NCBI GenBank assembly: GCA_930367215.1
Contig: OV884059.1
Span: 14,098,945 to 14,162,944 of the forward strand
Length of the DNA: 64,000 nucleotides
Reading direction: 5' to 3'
Origin: Pollenia angustigena
Taxonomy: Eukaryota > Arthropoda > Insecta > Diptera > Polleniidae
The notes below the pieces were generated by a model. The model was not told the DNA's origin, did not search any database, and was given only the letters and a program-made list of their open reading frames with translations. Positions 1-10,505 of the stretch are shown here, one piece after another. Position numbers and translations under genes: made by a program. The stretch's first letter is position 1, and each line of letters opens with the position of its first letter.

Positions 1-441
1 GACCGACAATTTAAAAGTTAAATTTGTTCACTTAGATGAACAATCCGACTGCAAAGTTGCACAAAGGCAATTTCTTATTTGTGAGAATGTTTTATTGTAT
101 GTTTTCTTTAATATTATCTTCCTTAAAAGAGGTGATATTTGATAAAAATTATTCCAAAAAAATGTTCTTACATGGTCTATAATCTAAGGAAGTGTTCAAA
201 GAGAAATATGTTGTTCGGATTACACAACTAAAGAATTGTGCCGGTTTCGCGGAATTACGCCTTTTTATACATGGCTACAAAAACTACTTCTATTTTTTTT
301 CACGTTCGAACCGCTTCTTCTTTTGCCATTATCTTTGACCTAAAATTTAAGGGTTAAGAGAACGTAAAAATATTCGTTATTTAAAATGTTGTTGCATTTT
401 TGATGCATACGACTGTCACGTTCAACACTTTGGAATAACCC
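1..441. mobile_element. ATAT-flanked DNA transposon, copy C (enters from the left edge)
   Basis: This stretch is the near reverse complement of the outer parts of 6369-9020, so it is one end of the same element. Its inner end reads TTTGGAATAACCC at 429-441 and is followed by ATAT (442-445), which fits a 4-bp target duplication or a TA within it. The other end lies before the window. After the ATAT the sequence continues directly into the shared MITE module (446-545), so this copy is inserted at the CCATAT site of that module, the same site used by the copy at 4963. No transposase-like coding was recognised; the element is probably non-autonomous. Confidence 0.6.
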
Positions 442-445
442 ATAT

Positions 446-545
446 CGGACATGCTGCTGATGTCTAATAATTGATAGGTCTTCTGTAAACAAAGGGGGGA
501 AATCAACAAAGGTGAAACAATATACGTGGGTATCAGGAAGTTTCA
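446..545 (+). repeat. Shared MITE core module, right part (copy 1)
   Basis: Starts CGGACATGCTGCTGATGTC and continues through TTCTGTAAACAAAGG to a GTGAAACAA block. The same order of short blocks is found at 18715-18835, 51650-51785 and 56285-56375. The left half of the module is missing because the transposon copy at 1-441 is inserted at its CCATAT site. A diverged, inverted copy of the module's 3' tail (rich in GAGAG, AATAATATT and TTACCC) lies at 785-850. Confidence 0.55.
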
Positions 546-2905
546 ATAGCACGATAAATACAGATTTCCTTAAATTAAGTACAGCATACTTGATTCAAAT
601 TATGCAAGTGTCCCGTTCTTAAAATAATTCGAAAACGGGATTGACTTAAATAAAAGTGAGATACAAATTTAACTCAAACTGTGCTTGTGTCCAGAACTTC
701 TAAGTTAGTTCAATCCCAAATTCGTACTTGTAATAATCCGAACGTAGGATCGATGCTAACCTAAACAATTGCCCTAGAGAATCAGGGAGAGTGAGAGAAA
801 GAGAATAATATTATTAACTTACCCTTTACACATGCCGGGTTGTTACATGTGACGATTTATCGTCATTTTGAAGATTTTTTATGACGATTTACTGGCATCA
901 ATAAAAAAAGAAATATTTACAATAATATTGGGAACAGTCCAAAACTTAACAATTAACTATTCGAAATACAAAAATTATTGGCAATTAAACAAAAAAAAAA
1001 AAAAAAAAAAATTCTTTCATTAGAAGCATTAGTAATTCGAATTCTTCAATTATATGAATGCCATCGATACTGCAAAAGATATACACGAGAGCCCTGATTT
1101 CCATCCGTCCTATTTACGTCATTTCGTTTTGCATCGCTTTTTAAAAACTGGTTAAATACGCCTTGCGTTTTTAAGATTCCGATTTGCGTGCTACATACGA
1201 TTGGATTTTTTCACTAAATGTGAAGAATTTTTCTATTTGCGTGTAAAAAGGCGAATTCCCATTTCATTCTGTTAGGTAAGTTATTTTAAGCATAGTTGCG
1301 CGTTTGGAAGTAAAGGGTTAGTTCTTTTTATAATATCTAAGCCCACTTGCTGAAATTAATAGAATAAAACGTAACAATATCACTTTTTTTTAACATAAAT
1401 AGAATTTCTTGCAAAAAATTTATATTTTTGAATAAATTAACAAAAAATCAGTGCAATACATTGCCTAACATTTGTAAAATTTAAATATTTAACGTTTTTT
1501 TTTGAAGATTTTGTTAAATGTTCTTTGGGATTTCAACGAATTTTGTTAAAACTTTTGACGATTTTTCAAGAAAAAAGCAAAACAACCCTGTAAACAAGTT
1601 TGTTTTACTCACAATTATAAGACACCATCACATTCCCGATATGGCTTTCGTAATAATTCTACATGCTTTGAAAATTTGATGTATTTAACTAAATAATTTT
1701 AACAAATAGAAAACGGGAATTTTTGATTCTTATTTTACTTATTAAACATGAAAATAATGTATGTTTTTATTCTTGTGTATTGTTTCTACAAAAAACAAGC
1801 AAATCGTTTTCTCTACTTTTGTAGTGTTGTTGTTGTTTTTACAAATAAATCAAGGTTTTCGAAAGTTATCCCATTTAGGATTGTTTTAAATACTTTTAAG
1901 TGACGAAACGTACTAAAATTACGTATACGTAATTCTATAGGAAAAACTTAAATTGAGTACTAACAAAGTTTTTCTTTCTGTGTATGTTTATTAATTTTTT
2001 TTCTCAAATAAGTATAATGAAAATAATGCATTTGGCTAAATAAAAATAAAAATTAAACTTAATTTGAATTTTTCTCGTTTTCACCTTTTCTGCAATGTGA
2101 CTCTATTGCACAGAGGTATCATACATATTATTTCTAAAGCACTTTTTTCTGTCGGTTGCAAATATCTCCCATACCACCGCATCAAATTTAATGAATGATA
2201 TCTCATTTTAAAGCTTATTTCTAACACTAATGACGCAAAATAATTAGAAATTGAAAAATTTATATTTTCATTGATAAAGGATTCGTACGGGCAAAAAGTT
2301 AACGATGATCATGTCATTACCTCTAACATTGTATTCAAAGAAGTATTATAAAAGCATTTAAACATATGTATGTATGTATGTAAATATGTATGATATATAT
2401 TATGATTTCTAATATTTTTATACTTTTAATAAAATGTATTGCAGTTACTAAAATTTCTATTAATTATTTTCATTTTATGTTACAAAAATGACAACTAACG
2501 GTGCGAAATATTCGCACGGGTCATCTAGTCGATATATATTCGCAAATAATTCTGTCTCTTTTTGCAATTACAAAAAACTTTAACTTCTTCTTAAAACAAT
2601 TTGTTTCATATTTAACATAAACTTTTACTTGTACCCATGTTCTGTAATTTAAGTGAGACTTCTCGCTTTGAAAAGATGTGAAACAAAATATTCCATCATT
2701 TCTCAAAAAGTGAGAAAAAAGTGTGTCTGTAACTCATGTCGAAAACTATCAAAAGAAATTACGTCGTAACGTTATTAATGTCATAATATTCTACTCGAAG
2801 CCGATGTGACATTGCTGACGTTGAGAAGATTATATTTCTATGAAAAACACTTTAAATTTGTATAACTTGCTTGGCAACAGTGTTTTTGCAAGGCTTACAG
2901 AGGTA
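546..2905. other. AT-rich non-coding stretch, no gene seen
   Basis: No supported coding region. It holds a 21-base A run at 991-1011, ATGT-type simple repeats at about 2364-2392, and the inverted module tail at 785-850. The block GTGACATTGCTGACGTTGA at about 2805-2825 recurs at 5171-5190, so some dispersed repeat lies here, but I could not find its ends. Confidence 0.4.
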
Positions 2906-3111
2906 CCTAAACAAGAGCGGCAAGCGTTTTTTTAAACATGCAAATTCTATTGCCAATACATTTTCAATAAAATAAAACTACCAAGCGAACTATCAAATAA
3001 GATTTTCTAGCCGGGTGGTGTTAAATTCGCGTTCTAAAGGTTTGTTTCGAATATACTGTATGAAAATGATAAGTTTTGACATAAAACATACGCTTGCCGC
3101 TCTTATTTAGG
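2906..3111. mobile_element. TA-flanked MITE, 206 bp
   Basis: The terminal inverted repeats are CCTAAACAAGAGCGGCAAGC at the left and the near-identical reverse complement at the right (CGCTTGCCGCTCTTATTTAGG, 3091-3111, one mismatch). TA lies immediately outside both ends (2904-2905 and 3112-3113), as expected for the Tc1/mariner superfamily. There is no coding capacity. Confidence 0.75.
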
Positions 3112-3298
3112 TAGCTCAGTTATGTAAAGCTAAAGTTTATAAATTGTATAGGGGTTTCAAGAAAAAAAGTTTTGTGGGAAAATAAATCCGATCTTGCTGA
3201 TTTTCAATAGCAAAATTCTTAAGTTTGTTGTAGACATAAAAACAACACTATTAAGGTAGGTAACAAAAGTGCGCTTGTTGAGTTAAGAAACAACAGTA

Positions 3299-4824
3299 GT
3301 GCGATTCACTAACTTTTATAAAGATAATCGAATCGTTAAAATAAATATAACGAAAATTTATCGAATATGCTATTCAGTAAAATTTTTAACGATATTCGCT
3401 GTCGTTTAAAATCAGCTGTTACTTTAAGCAATTTTTTTATCGTTATTTTAGCGACAATAATTTAGGTTGTGTTTATTTAATCGATAAAATGATCTTACCC
3501 AGCGGGAAAACTCAGAAGACCTTCTTACTTCAGGCCTTTTTAAAGGCCTGCTTAAAAAATTTTTTGATTTAGTTCATATTCTTACGTAACTGCTAAAGAA
3601 TGCCTCATAGAAGGCCTCGGCTCTTTGGTATGAGAAGCGAGAAAAGGAGTAACATTTTTTGTTTTTTTTTGCACAAGCAAAAGCAAAAGAATTCAGATCC
3701 CTTTACAAAAACAAAGTAAAATATGCTGTAAATCATTTTAGTTGAAGTGGAAAAGAGAAAGAGTAACATTTTTTGTTTTGTTTTTTTCAGATCCCGTTAT
3801 AAAAACAAAGTAACAAAGTAGGTGCATATTAAAATACAAAATAAAAACAATAATGTAAATCATTTTAGTTGAGTTTTGTCCATTAAGGAAGATAGGTACT
3901 TGTGCTTAAAAGTTTTTTTTTTATTATAGGTATACTTTTATTTACAATGTTTAGCAAATTTGATTATTTCAATAAAAAAATATGTATCACATGTGTTATT
4001 AAACCACAATAAGTTTAATAAAATATATAAACATGCGTTACATGAAGCCTATTCAGTCTTCTAATTTCATTTGTAAGGAAATATTCCTTAATGTTTTAGA
4101 CTGATAGCCCTTCAATATGACCTTTAATGCATTTGTAGAAGGATGGTCTGAAAGGCCTTTTAAGAGCCATTAATTGAAAGGCCTTTTAACATACCTTTCT
4201 TAAAAGCCCTTCAAGATAACCTTTTTGCTAAGGCCTTTTGAAAGTCATTCTCTGGAAAGCCTTCTAAGAGCCATTTATTTGAAGGCCTTTAAGAAGCTCT
4301 GGGGAAGAATGGAAAGCGGAAGGCCTTCTCCGCAATGACAACGCGTGTAAAAAAGATATGAGTATGGAATGGAGCGAGAAGGCCTTGTTTATCCAAAAGA
4401 TATATTCATGTGTATATGTATGTATGAACAAAAACAAAATCCTAAATTTAAAATTTACAAAAAAAGCATATTAAGAACAAAAACAAAATTCTAAATGTAA
4501 AATTCACAAAAAAAAAAAAAATATAAAAACCATAAATTAACCTCTCGTCTTACTCATGAGTCTGGCCAGACCTTTTTCAATGCATTTTGAACGCAAAAAC
4601 ATGTGTAACACAGGGGGTTAAGAACAATTTCATTTGTTTTTATTTTATTCTCTTTTGTGCTTTTCGTTTTTTATTTAACATTTTTAAGACAGAGATGTTA
4701 CAAAAATACAGCTGTTTACTATCGTTAACAAAAAGTTACAGAATCACACCATCGTTACTGCAAGCGAATATTTATGTCGACAAACATTACGATTGTCGGA
4801 TCGTTTAAAGTTAGTGAATCGCAC
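3299..4824. mobile_element. Inverted-repeat element of about 1.5 kb containing AAGGCCTT repeats
   Basis: GTGCGATTCACTAACTTT at 3299 matches the reverse complement of the sequence ending at 4824, and the match weakens inwards (AATCG blocks on both sides). No clean target duplication could be assigned. The interior has no supported gene. It carries duplicated GAGTAACATTTTTTG blocks (about 3640-3840) and the AAGGCCTT tandem array. Confidence 0.5.
4080..4330. repeat. Degenerate tandem array with AAGGCCTT cores
   Basis: GAAAGGCCTTTTAAGAGCC-like units recur at roughly 35-base spacing (for example from 4150, 4184, 4230, 4254 and 4284), several separated by ATTAATT or ATTTATTTG. The core AAGGCCTT is itself palindromic. 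Isolated copies lie at 3530-3610 and about 4380. There is no coding signal. Confidence 0.6.
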
Positions 4825-4875
4825 CACAGCACTACAAAAAACATACGATATTTTTATGTGGAAAAGGCAAAATAA

Positions 4876-4962
4876 GAAGCAAAAATTCCCGAATTCTAGT
4901 TGTTAAAATAATTTATTCAAAAACATCAAATTTTCAAAGTAGAATGATAAGAAAACCATATG
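4876..4962 (+). repeat. Shared MITE core module, left part (copy 2), interrupted
   Basis: Reads AAGCAAAAATTCCCGAATTC, then a TTGTTAAAATAATTTA block, then CAAATTTTCAAAGTAGAATG and AAAACCATAT. These are the blocks, in order, of the module copies at 18640, 50925 and 56205. At CCATAT it is broken by the transposon copy starting at 4963. Confidence 0.55.
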
Positions 4963-5170
4963 GGCATATCCGTCAAAAGGTCCACCGTGACCAAAAATTT
5001 AAAAGTTAAATTTGTTCACTTAGACGAATAATCCGACTTCAAAGTTGCACAAAGGCAATTTCTTATTTGTGAGAATGTTTTATTGTATGTTTTCTTAAAT
5101 ATTATCTTCCTTAAAAGAGGTGATATTTGATAAAAACTATTCCAAACAAATTTTCTTACATGGTCTATAA
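4963..5170 (+). mobile_element. ATAT-flanked transposon, copy A (truncated)
   Basis: Starts GGGCATATCCGTCAAAAGG after ATAT (4959-4962). It matches the window start (1-191) and, inverted, 6850-9020. Homology stops after TGGTCTATAAT at about 5170; no right end was found. The gap between this copy and copy B holds the Vsx exon. I read the two as independent insertions on either side of the exon, because copy B has both of its own ends and its own ATAT pair. Confidence 0.6.
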
Positions 5171-5795
5171 TGTGACATTGCTGACGTTGAAAACGCCAAT
5201 CGTTGACGGCGACCAAAATTTACAAAAACTAAACATTTTTCAACGATGGCGGCAAAAATCCAACCGTCGGCTATACCAAATAATGTAAAGTGCGGCTTTA
5301 ATGTTTGTTGTTTGCAAACGAGCTTTAAAAGCATTCGTATATTTTATAAAAATGTTAAAAGCAAAATAATTAAACAGTAAAAAAATGTGCCAAAAATAAA
5401 ATATTATTATTATTACTCTTTGTATTTTGCATTTTTAATTGTTTTTTAGTGTTGGAATTTTTTCTCGCTCCATTTTTATTCGTGAGTTTATTTGACAGTT
5501 CAAAGCGGAAACTTTTCTCACAAAAATGTTACAGACACACTTTTTATGTAAATTGGCGAGTAATTTTCTTACGAGACAGCTTGTACTCGCCAAAAAAACG
5601 TTACAGTTACAGTTTAGTGAGAAAAACCGCTGTTTGTTTCAATATATGACATTTTTGTTTCATTTCACACATTTCAATCGACGCGAGAGTTACAGAGCAT
5701 GGGCAATGTTCTTAAAATTTTTGCTAACTTATTATTATTGAAAAAAAAAAAATGTATTTTGATACATTTATTGCATTTACTTTTATTCTCCATAC
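5171..5795. other. Intronic or intergenic stretch next to the Vsx exon
   Basis: No supported gene. Begins with the dispersed block GTGACATTGCTGACGTTGA also seen near 2805. The region 5500-5640 has GTTACAG and TTTTCTCAC blocks partly shared, in other orientation, with 2680-2745. If the Vsx reading is right, this is the intron after the exon on the minus strand. Confidence 0.35.
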
Positions 5796-5970
5796 CTAGT
5801 AGCCAGGGTGCTACGGACTCATTTTCTTTGGCCGACTTTAAAATTGTTTCTGGCAGGGGCAACGAATGTCTCACCATGGCCCCATACAACCCATACTCAG
5901 CCATTATAGTGCTGCGACCCCAGCATTTTTCCGTTTTCCGCCACTTAGCACGGCGATTTTGAAACCAGAC
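5796..5970 (-). CDS. Vsx: Visual-system homeobox (Vsx/Chx10) exon: end of homeodomain plus CVC domain
   Basis: One internal exon of 175 bp (58 codons plus one base). The minus strand reads a pyrimidine-rich tract and TTTCTTTCAG acceptor, then [17 protein letters not shown], then [20 protein letters not shown], then [12 protein letters not shown] and VAPWLL, ending at a CTAG/GTATGG donor. [10 protein letters not shown] is the third, DNA-reading helix of a paired-class homeodomain. The block from KCWGRSTIM to ETIL is the CVC domain, which is diagnostic for Vsx1/Vsx2 (Chx10) factors that specify retinal and optic-lobe cells. The acceptor directly before VWFQN is the common intron position within homeodomains. 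The frame is open and both splice sites are intact, so this is probably a functional exon. The other exons were not found; they must lie beyond the window or in parts I could not resolve. Vsx1 and Vsx2 cannot be told apart from this exon. Confidence 0.93.
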
Positions 5971-6368
5971 CTGAAAGAAAAAATGAGATATTTAAAAGCA
6001 GGTCGTATTTAAATGAAAAATTAAATCTACATAAATTTTTCTTAAAACTTAATAAATCGCAGTTTAATAAATTATAAAAAAAATCTGCAATTTGTGCTGC
6101 AGATTCTATTTTTTTAAGCTAAAATATCCCACAATAAGGCTGGGTTTTTGAAACTAGGTTTAGTTAATCTGAAAAGAGATTTGTGCCCCCATAACCAAGT
6201 TTGTATACAAAATTTTGACGGAACAGCTTAGTTTTGCTTAAAATGCTGGTCCTAAGTGAAATAATGAAAAAAAAATCACATTTCGCCGGAAAAATCCGAG
6301 GCTTAAACTACGTTTAACTAAGTTTAAACTTAATCCACATCTCAGAATCCCGGCCTTTATGTACATAT
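5971..6368. other. Intron upstream of the Vsx exon (minus-strand sense)
   Basis: AT-rich, with no coding signal. It begins with the polypyrimidine tract of the exon's acceptor and ends at ATAT (6365-6368), the flank of transposon copy B. Confidence 0.5.
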
Positions 6369-7010
6369 GGGTAATTCCAAAGTGTTGAACGTGACAGTCG
6401 TACGCATCAAAAATGCAATAACATTTTAAGCAAAAAATATTTTTACGTTTTCTTAACCCTTAAATTATACCACTAAGAAAGCACTGTTATCTATGCTAAA
6501 GTTTATGGAGGGCGCGATTCTAGGTCAAAGAAATTGGCGAAAGAAGTAGCGGTTCGAACGTGCCAAAAACAGAAGTAGTTTTTGTGGCCACGTATAAAAA
6601 GGCGTAATTCAGCGAAACCTGGCACAATTTTTTAGTCAAATACTTGCAGAGTTTAACGTAGCAATGTAACATTTAAATGTCTTGGTTTGATTCCAAAATC
6701 TTCTGTATTTTCTTTTTTTTTAAGCCAAAATCTGGGTCGATACGTTACATTTCGAACGTGAAATTTTTTCCATAATAATTCAACTGAATAATGGTCAAAA
6801 TAAAATAAAAGTTTACCGTTAATCCGAATAACATATTTCTCTTTGAACTCTTCCATAGATTACAGACCATGTAAGAAAAATTTTTTGAATAATTTTTATC
6901 AAATATGACCTCTTTTAAGAAAGATAAATATTAAAGAAAACATACAATAAACCATTCTCACGTATAAGAAATTACGTTTGCACAACTTTGGAGTCTGATT
7001 GTTCATCTAA

Positions 7011-7871
7011 AGGTGTTATGATACTTGCTATTTTTTGTATTTTTTCTATATTGGAGAACAGTGCAAATATATTTGCATAGAAAAACTGACTGATATCATA
7101 AAAAATCTTGAAATGTCAAACAAATAAGTACATGTGCTATCGATAAATAATCTAATGGCCATTTTCTCAATGTATCGACAAACTGTCTGTTACTTAATGT
7201 CAACATAAATTTATTGGACCGATAAACTGTCCGTTAACGATTTTGGGTTTCTCAATATACCGACAAAAAACAAAGTTTTCAGCTGGCAACGCCACTCAAA
7301 ATACATGTAAAATTTGGGAGTCAGCTGATTGACAATTAGACATTGAGAAAACCAAATTTCTTTAATGTGCAGTTTTTCGTTGGGAAAAAAGATAATCGCC
7401 TAATGAGAAAATGGCCATAAGACTATCAAAAAAAATATAAAAATTTTTAACTTAAAATTGACATTTCCAGATTAAATGTTAGCACTGTTGCCAATTTTTT
7501 TAGTTTTTGATCGAAAGTAGCGGTTTTTACATTTTATTTTGGAATCACAAACAATTTTTTTTTAAATACAATAAAATTTATTGCAAATAATGAAAAATAT
7601 TACGAATAACATCGTGGTTTATTCTTTAATTGAAAATTTATGATTTGAAATCCCATATGAAGGGCACCTGCTTCATTTCGTTTATCAAAAACAACAAGCT
7701 TTTGCCATTTTTTTTTGTTTTAGTCAAAGAAAAAAATATACATAAAAAAAGTCAATCAGAAAAAAGGGTTTGTTTACATATTGTATTTCTTGTTCTTTCT
7801 CGCATTTGTTGTTTCATTCAGTCAATCCTTAAAAAAATCTAATACAAAAAATAGCAAGTATCATAACACCT
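7011..7871. mobile_element. TAA-flanked TIR element, 861 bp
   Basis: The terminal inverted repeats are AGGTGTTATGATACTTGCTA and its reverse complement at 7852-7871, continuing for several more bases. TAA flanks both ends (7008-7010 and 7872-7874). The uninterrupted target CATCTAAGTGAAC is seen in inverted form near position 30-45 of the window (GTTCACTTAGATG), which confirms the 3-bp duplication. A TAA/TTA duplication fits the PIF/Harbinger superfamily. No transposase was seen. Confidence 0.8.
7156..7417. mobile_element. Nested TAA-flanked MITE, 262 bp
   Basis: TGGCCATTTTCTCA at the left end and TGAGAAAATGGCCA at the right end are perfect 14-bp inverted repeats. TAA is present on both sides (7153-7155, 7418-7420). 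It lies inside the element at 7011-7871, so it is the younger insertion. Confidence 0.75.
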
Positions 7872-7910
7872 TAAGTGAACAAATTTATGAGTAAATTTAC
7901 AAAATTAGTA

Positions 7911-8728
7911 CCCAACAAACACGAAGGTTTGATTTCAAATTGAAAATGATTTGAAATCAAACGTTTTCTCAAACGACAAACGTTTGATAATGATTTGAAA
8001 ATCATTTGAAAATCATAGCGTTCTCAACAAAAAGGGGAAATTATTTTCAAATTGAAAAATGCCTTTATTTTCAACTTGCTTTCAAACGTAATTCTCAAAT
8101 GTTTTTCAAATGTGGATTATAATACAATGTGGAATATAAATAAAAATATTTTATTTTTTTTAATATAAATTTATTATTTATTTAAATAAACTGTGAGATA
8201 AACATTCGGCACCATAGCTTAAAGATTAAATAATGTCCTCTAATTCTTGGAAAGACAAACTACTTGGCTCCCTTTTATTTTGAGGATTGAAGCACCGCGA
8301 TCGTTCAACAAACTTTCTTCACTTTCCCGTTTTATTTTCCTTTTTTTCGTATTTTTAATCATTGAAATTACTCAGAAATAATTTTTATTTTTCACAAGAA
8401 ATAAGCTGTTCACTTTATATTAAAATTTATTTTTAATAGTAAAACACATGTAACCGCAAAGTAAAAAATTTAACTTTAATCGCCATTTTTAATGATTACA
8501 TTTATTTTTCGCTTTAGTATTGCCAAGTTTATTTTTGATTTGATTTAACATTTGACAAACATTTGACATCAAATTGATAAAACATTTGATATCAAATGTT
8601 TATTTTCAAATCATTATCAATTTGAATTTAAATGTTAAATCAAACAATTGAAAAACGTTTGAGAATTGTGTTTGATGTCAAATGACAAAGTCATTTCATA
8701 TCAAAGGTTTGACTTCGTGTTTGTTGGG
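7911..8728. mobile_element. TIR element with repeated TTGAAAAT/ATTTGAAA blocks, 818 bp
   Basis: CCCAACAAACACGAAGGTTTGA and the inverted CGTGTTTGTTGGG end define the termini; a few bases differ between the arms. TA precedes the left end; the right end is followed by TTAT, so the TA duplication is imperfect. The subterminal zones (7925-8125 and 8545-8715) are filled with short repeats such as CAAATTGAAAATGATTTG, TTTGACATCAAAT and their inverses. Such iterated motifs could be transposase-binding sites. The middle has no gene. Confidence 0.65.
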
Positions 8729-9299
8729 TTATATCTAAATATTTCTCTAAAACAGTGAAGGGCAACACATACTATCACATTTATGCTTGTGTTGACGAAA
8801 TAACAACAAAGCAACAGCCAAAGGTACATTGTCACAGCCACACAAAGAAGTTTATAGTGTACATGTGTCGACGTCGCACAAGCAGCATTTTTATTCCTAT
8901 GCACGCGTACATAGGATTTGCAAATGTGCCCGTCACTGCTCTAAAACAATATCGTAAAATAATCAGCTTTTAATAACTTTTAAATTTTCGGTCACGGTGG
9001 ACCTTTTGACGGAAATGCCCATATGTGAGAGCATTAGAAAAAACGTTCTCAAAATAAAGTAGATTTTATTTCATAAAATTTTTTTTGCTTAAAAAAATAT
9101 TTTTATTATTATTTTCGAAATTAAAAATTATTCAAATTTTACTAGCACACTTTTAAGGGTGTATGGGTTTTGAAAATAATCCTTGTAAAAACTAGAAAAC
9201 TGGAACAATAGGAATAATTTTTTAAAATTAACCAAGGTAACTAACTAGTGATTGAATAGTAATTAACTCTGGATTCCGTATTTGCAGTTAAATAACATT

Positions 9300-9415
9300 T
9301 ACTGTCGTATTCATAAAAATATTTTTAATTTAAAAAGGTTTACAAAAGAAATTTTCTATGGAAATTTTATTTAATAAGCGTTTGTTAAATTTAACTATCA
9401 ATTATGAATACGGAG
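9300..9415. mobile_element. Short MITE related to the 49803-50306 element
   Basis: CGTATTCATAA (9306-9316) and TTATGAATACG (9402-9412) form inverted repeats identical to the end sequence of the 49.8 kb MITE. The outermost bases differ (ACTGT left, GAGGT right), so exact ends and the target duplication are unclear. Confidence 0.45.
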
Positions 9416-9595
9416 GTTAATGTTTTTAACATACTTTCAGGGGTGCTAGTTATAGTTTGTCTTAACATAAAAATTGTATTGTATATAAAACTAACGGTAA
9501 CAGGCCGATGTTGAATGTGAACCACACCTAAGCGTCAAGTTTTTTTCTGCATTTCATTTGACATTTCTCAAATTCAGACTACCTCAATTTGAACC

Positions 9596-10241
9596 ATGAA
9601 AATATACAAAATCGAGCAACGGGTTAAAGTTATTCAGACTTATTATGTAAATGGGCGTTCAAATCAAAATGCATATCGTGCACTTCGTGATTCAGTGATG
9701 AGGCACATTTTCACCTCAGCGGATTCGTCAATAAGCTGAATTGCCTCATTTGGGCGAATGATAATCCAAGAGTAACTGTCGAAAAACCAATGCACCCACA
9801 ATGTTTAACTGTTTGGTGCGGTTTATGGGCTGGCGGCATCATCTTGCCGTATTTTTTCCAAAAATAAGGCCGGTCAGGCAGTTACTGTGAATGGTGTTCG
9901 CTATCGTGAGATGATAACAAACCTTTTATGGCTCGAATTGGAAGGTATGTGGTTTCAACAGGACGGTGCCACTTCCCATACAGCTAACGAAACAATGGCT
10001 ATTTTGCGCGACAAATTCAATGGCCGTGTTATCTCACGTGGTAACATGTCAATTGGCCGCCAAGATCATGTGATTTGACACCGTTCTTCTTCTTTGGGGT
10101 TATTTGAAAGAAAAGGTGTACGTCGATAGGCCAGCAACAATTCAATAGCTAAAGGATGAGATAATTCGGCACATTAACGGCATAGAACCTCAATTATGCC
10201 TCAGCGTCATCGACAATTTGGAAAAACGGATGAAGGTGTAA
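9596..10241 (+). pseudogene. Degraded mariner/IS630-superfamily transposase
   Basis: In shifting plus-strand frames the sequence gives an N-terminal MKIYKIEQRVKVIQTYYVNG block. It then jumps, with roughly the DNA-binding and first catalytic-linker region missing, to SDEAHFHLSGFVNK, then VTVEKPMHPQ, TVWCGLWAGGI, MWFQQDGATSHTANETMA, and C-terminal HINGIEPQLCL and LEKRMKV before TAA. SDEAHFHL carries the first and WFQQDGA the second acidic residue of a DDE/D transposase. The third is obscured by frameshifts after GRVIS. The region is inactive: several frame changes, an in-frame stop after PYFFQK, and a large internal deletion. Candidate ends with an AACCACACC motif lie near 9509 and 10449, so the whole element is about 0.94 kb, but no target duplication is clear. 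Confidence 0.8.
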
Positions 10242-10505
10242 GGGCTCGTTATTATGGTTATACTAAACATGTTATGATTAAATGTGACAGTAATTTGTTT
10301 GCCACTAAAAATTGTGTGTTTTCCCTATTCCAAGAGCAACATGGTGCGGTTGAAAAACAACCATTGTCGAACATTTTTAATTAAAATATTTTTGCTCGAG
10401 GTGACCATATTGAAACATGTTTTTTTCTCCGGGTGTGGTTGGTTAAACAAAAATTGTATAAGGACAATAGACAAATACCTTGCAGAATTTCTAAATTTCA
10501 CTTAC

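Larger units (their letters stand above)
6369..9020 (-). mobile_element. ATAT-flanked transposon, copy B, with nested insertions
   Basis: Ends are GGGTAATTCC (6369) and GGAAATGCCC (9011-9020), which are imperfect inverted repeats (GGGYAWTTCC). ATAT lies directly outside both ends (6365-6368, 9021-9024). The outer parts match copies A and C in inverted orientation, including the CGTCAAAAGGTCCACCGTGA block. Two later insertions sit inside (7011-7871, itself nested, and 7911-8728). Without them the element is about 1 kb. It has no recognisable transposase. Because ATAT contains TA, a 2-bp duplication cannot be excluded. Confidence 0.65.

Noticed and set aside
4963..9020. A single 4-kb composite transposon containing the Vsx exon
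   Set aside because: 6369-9020 has both of its own ends with ATAT flanks, so the outward-facing symmetry is more simply two insertions. Kept as a low-interest finding.
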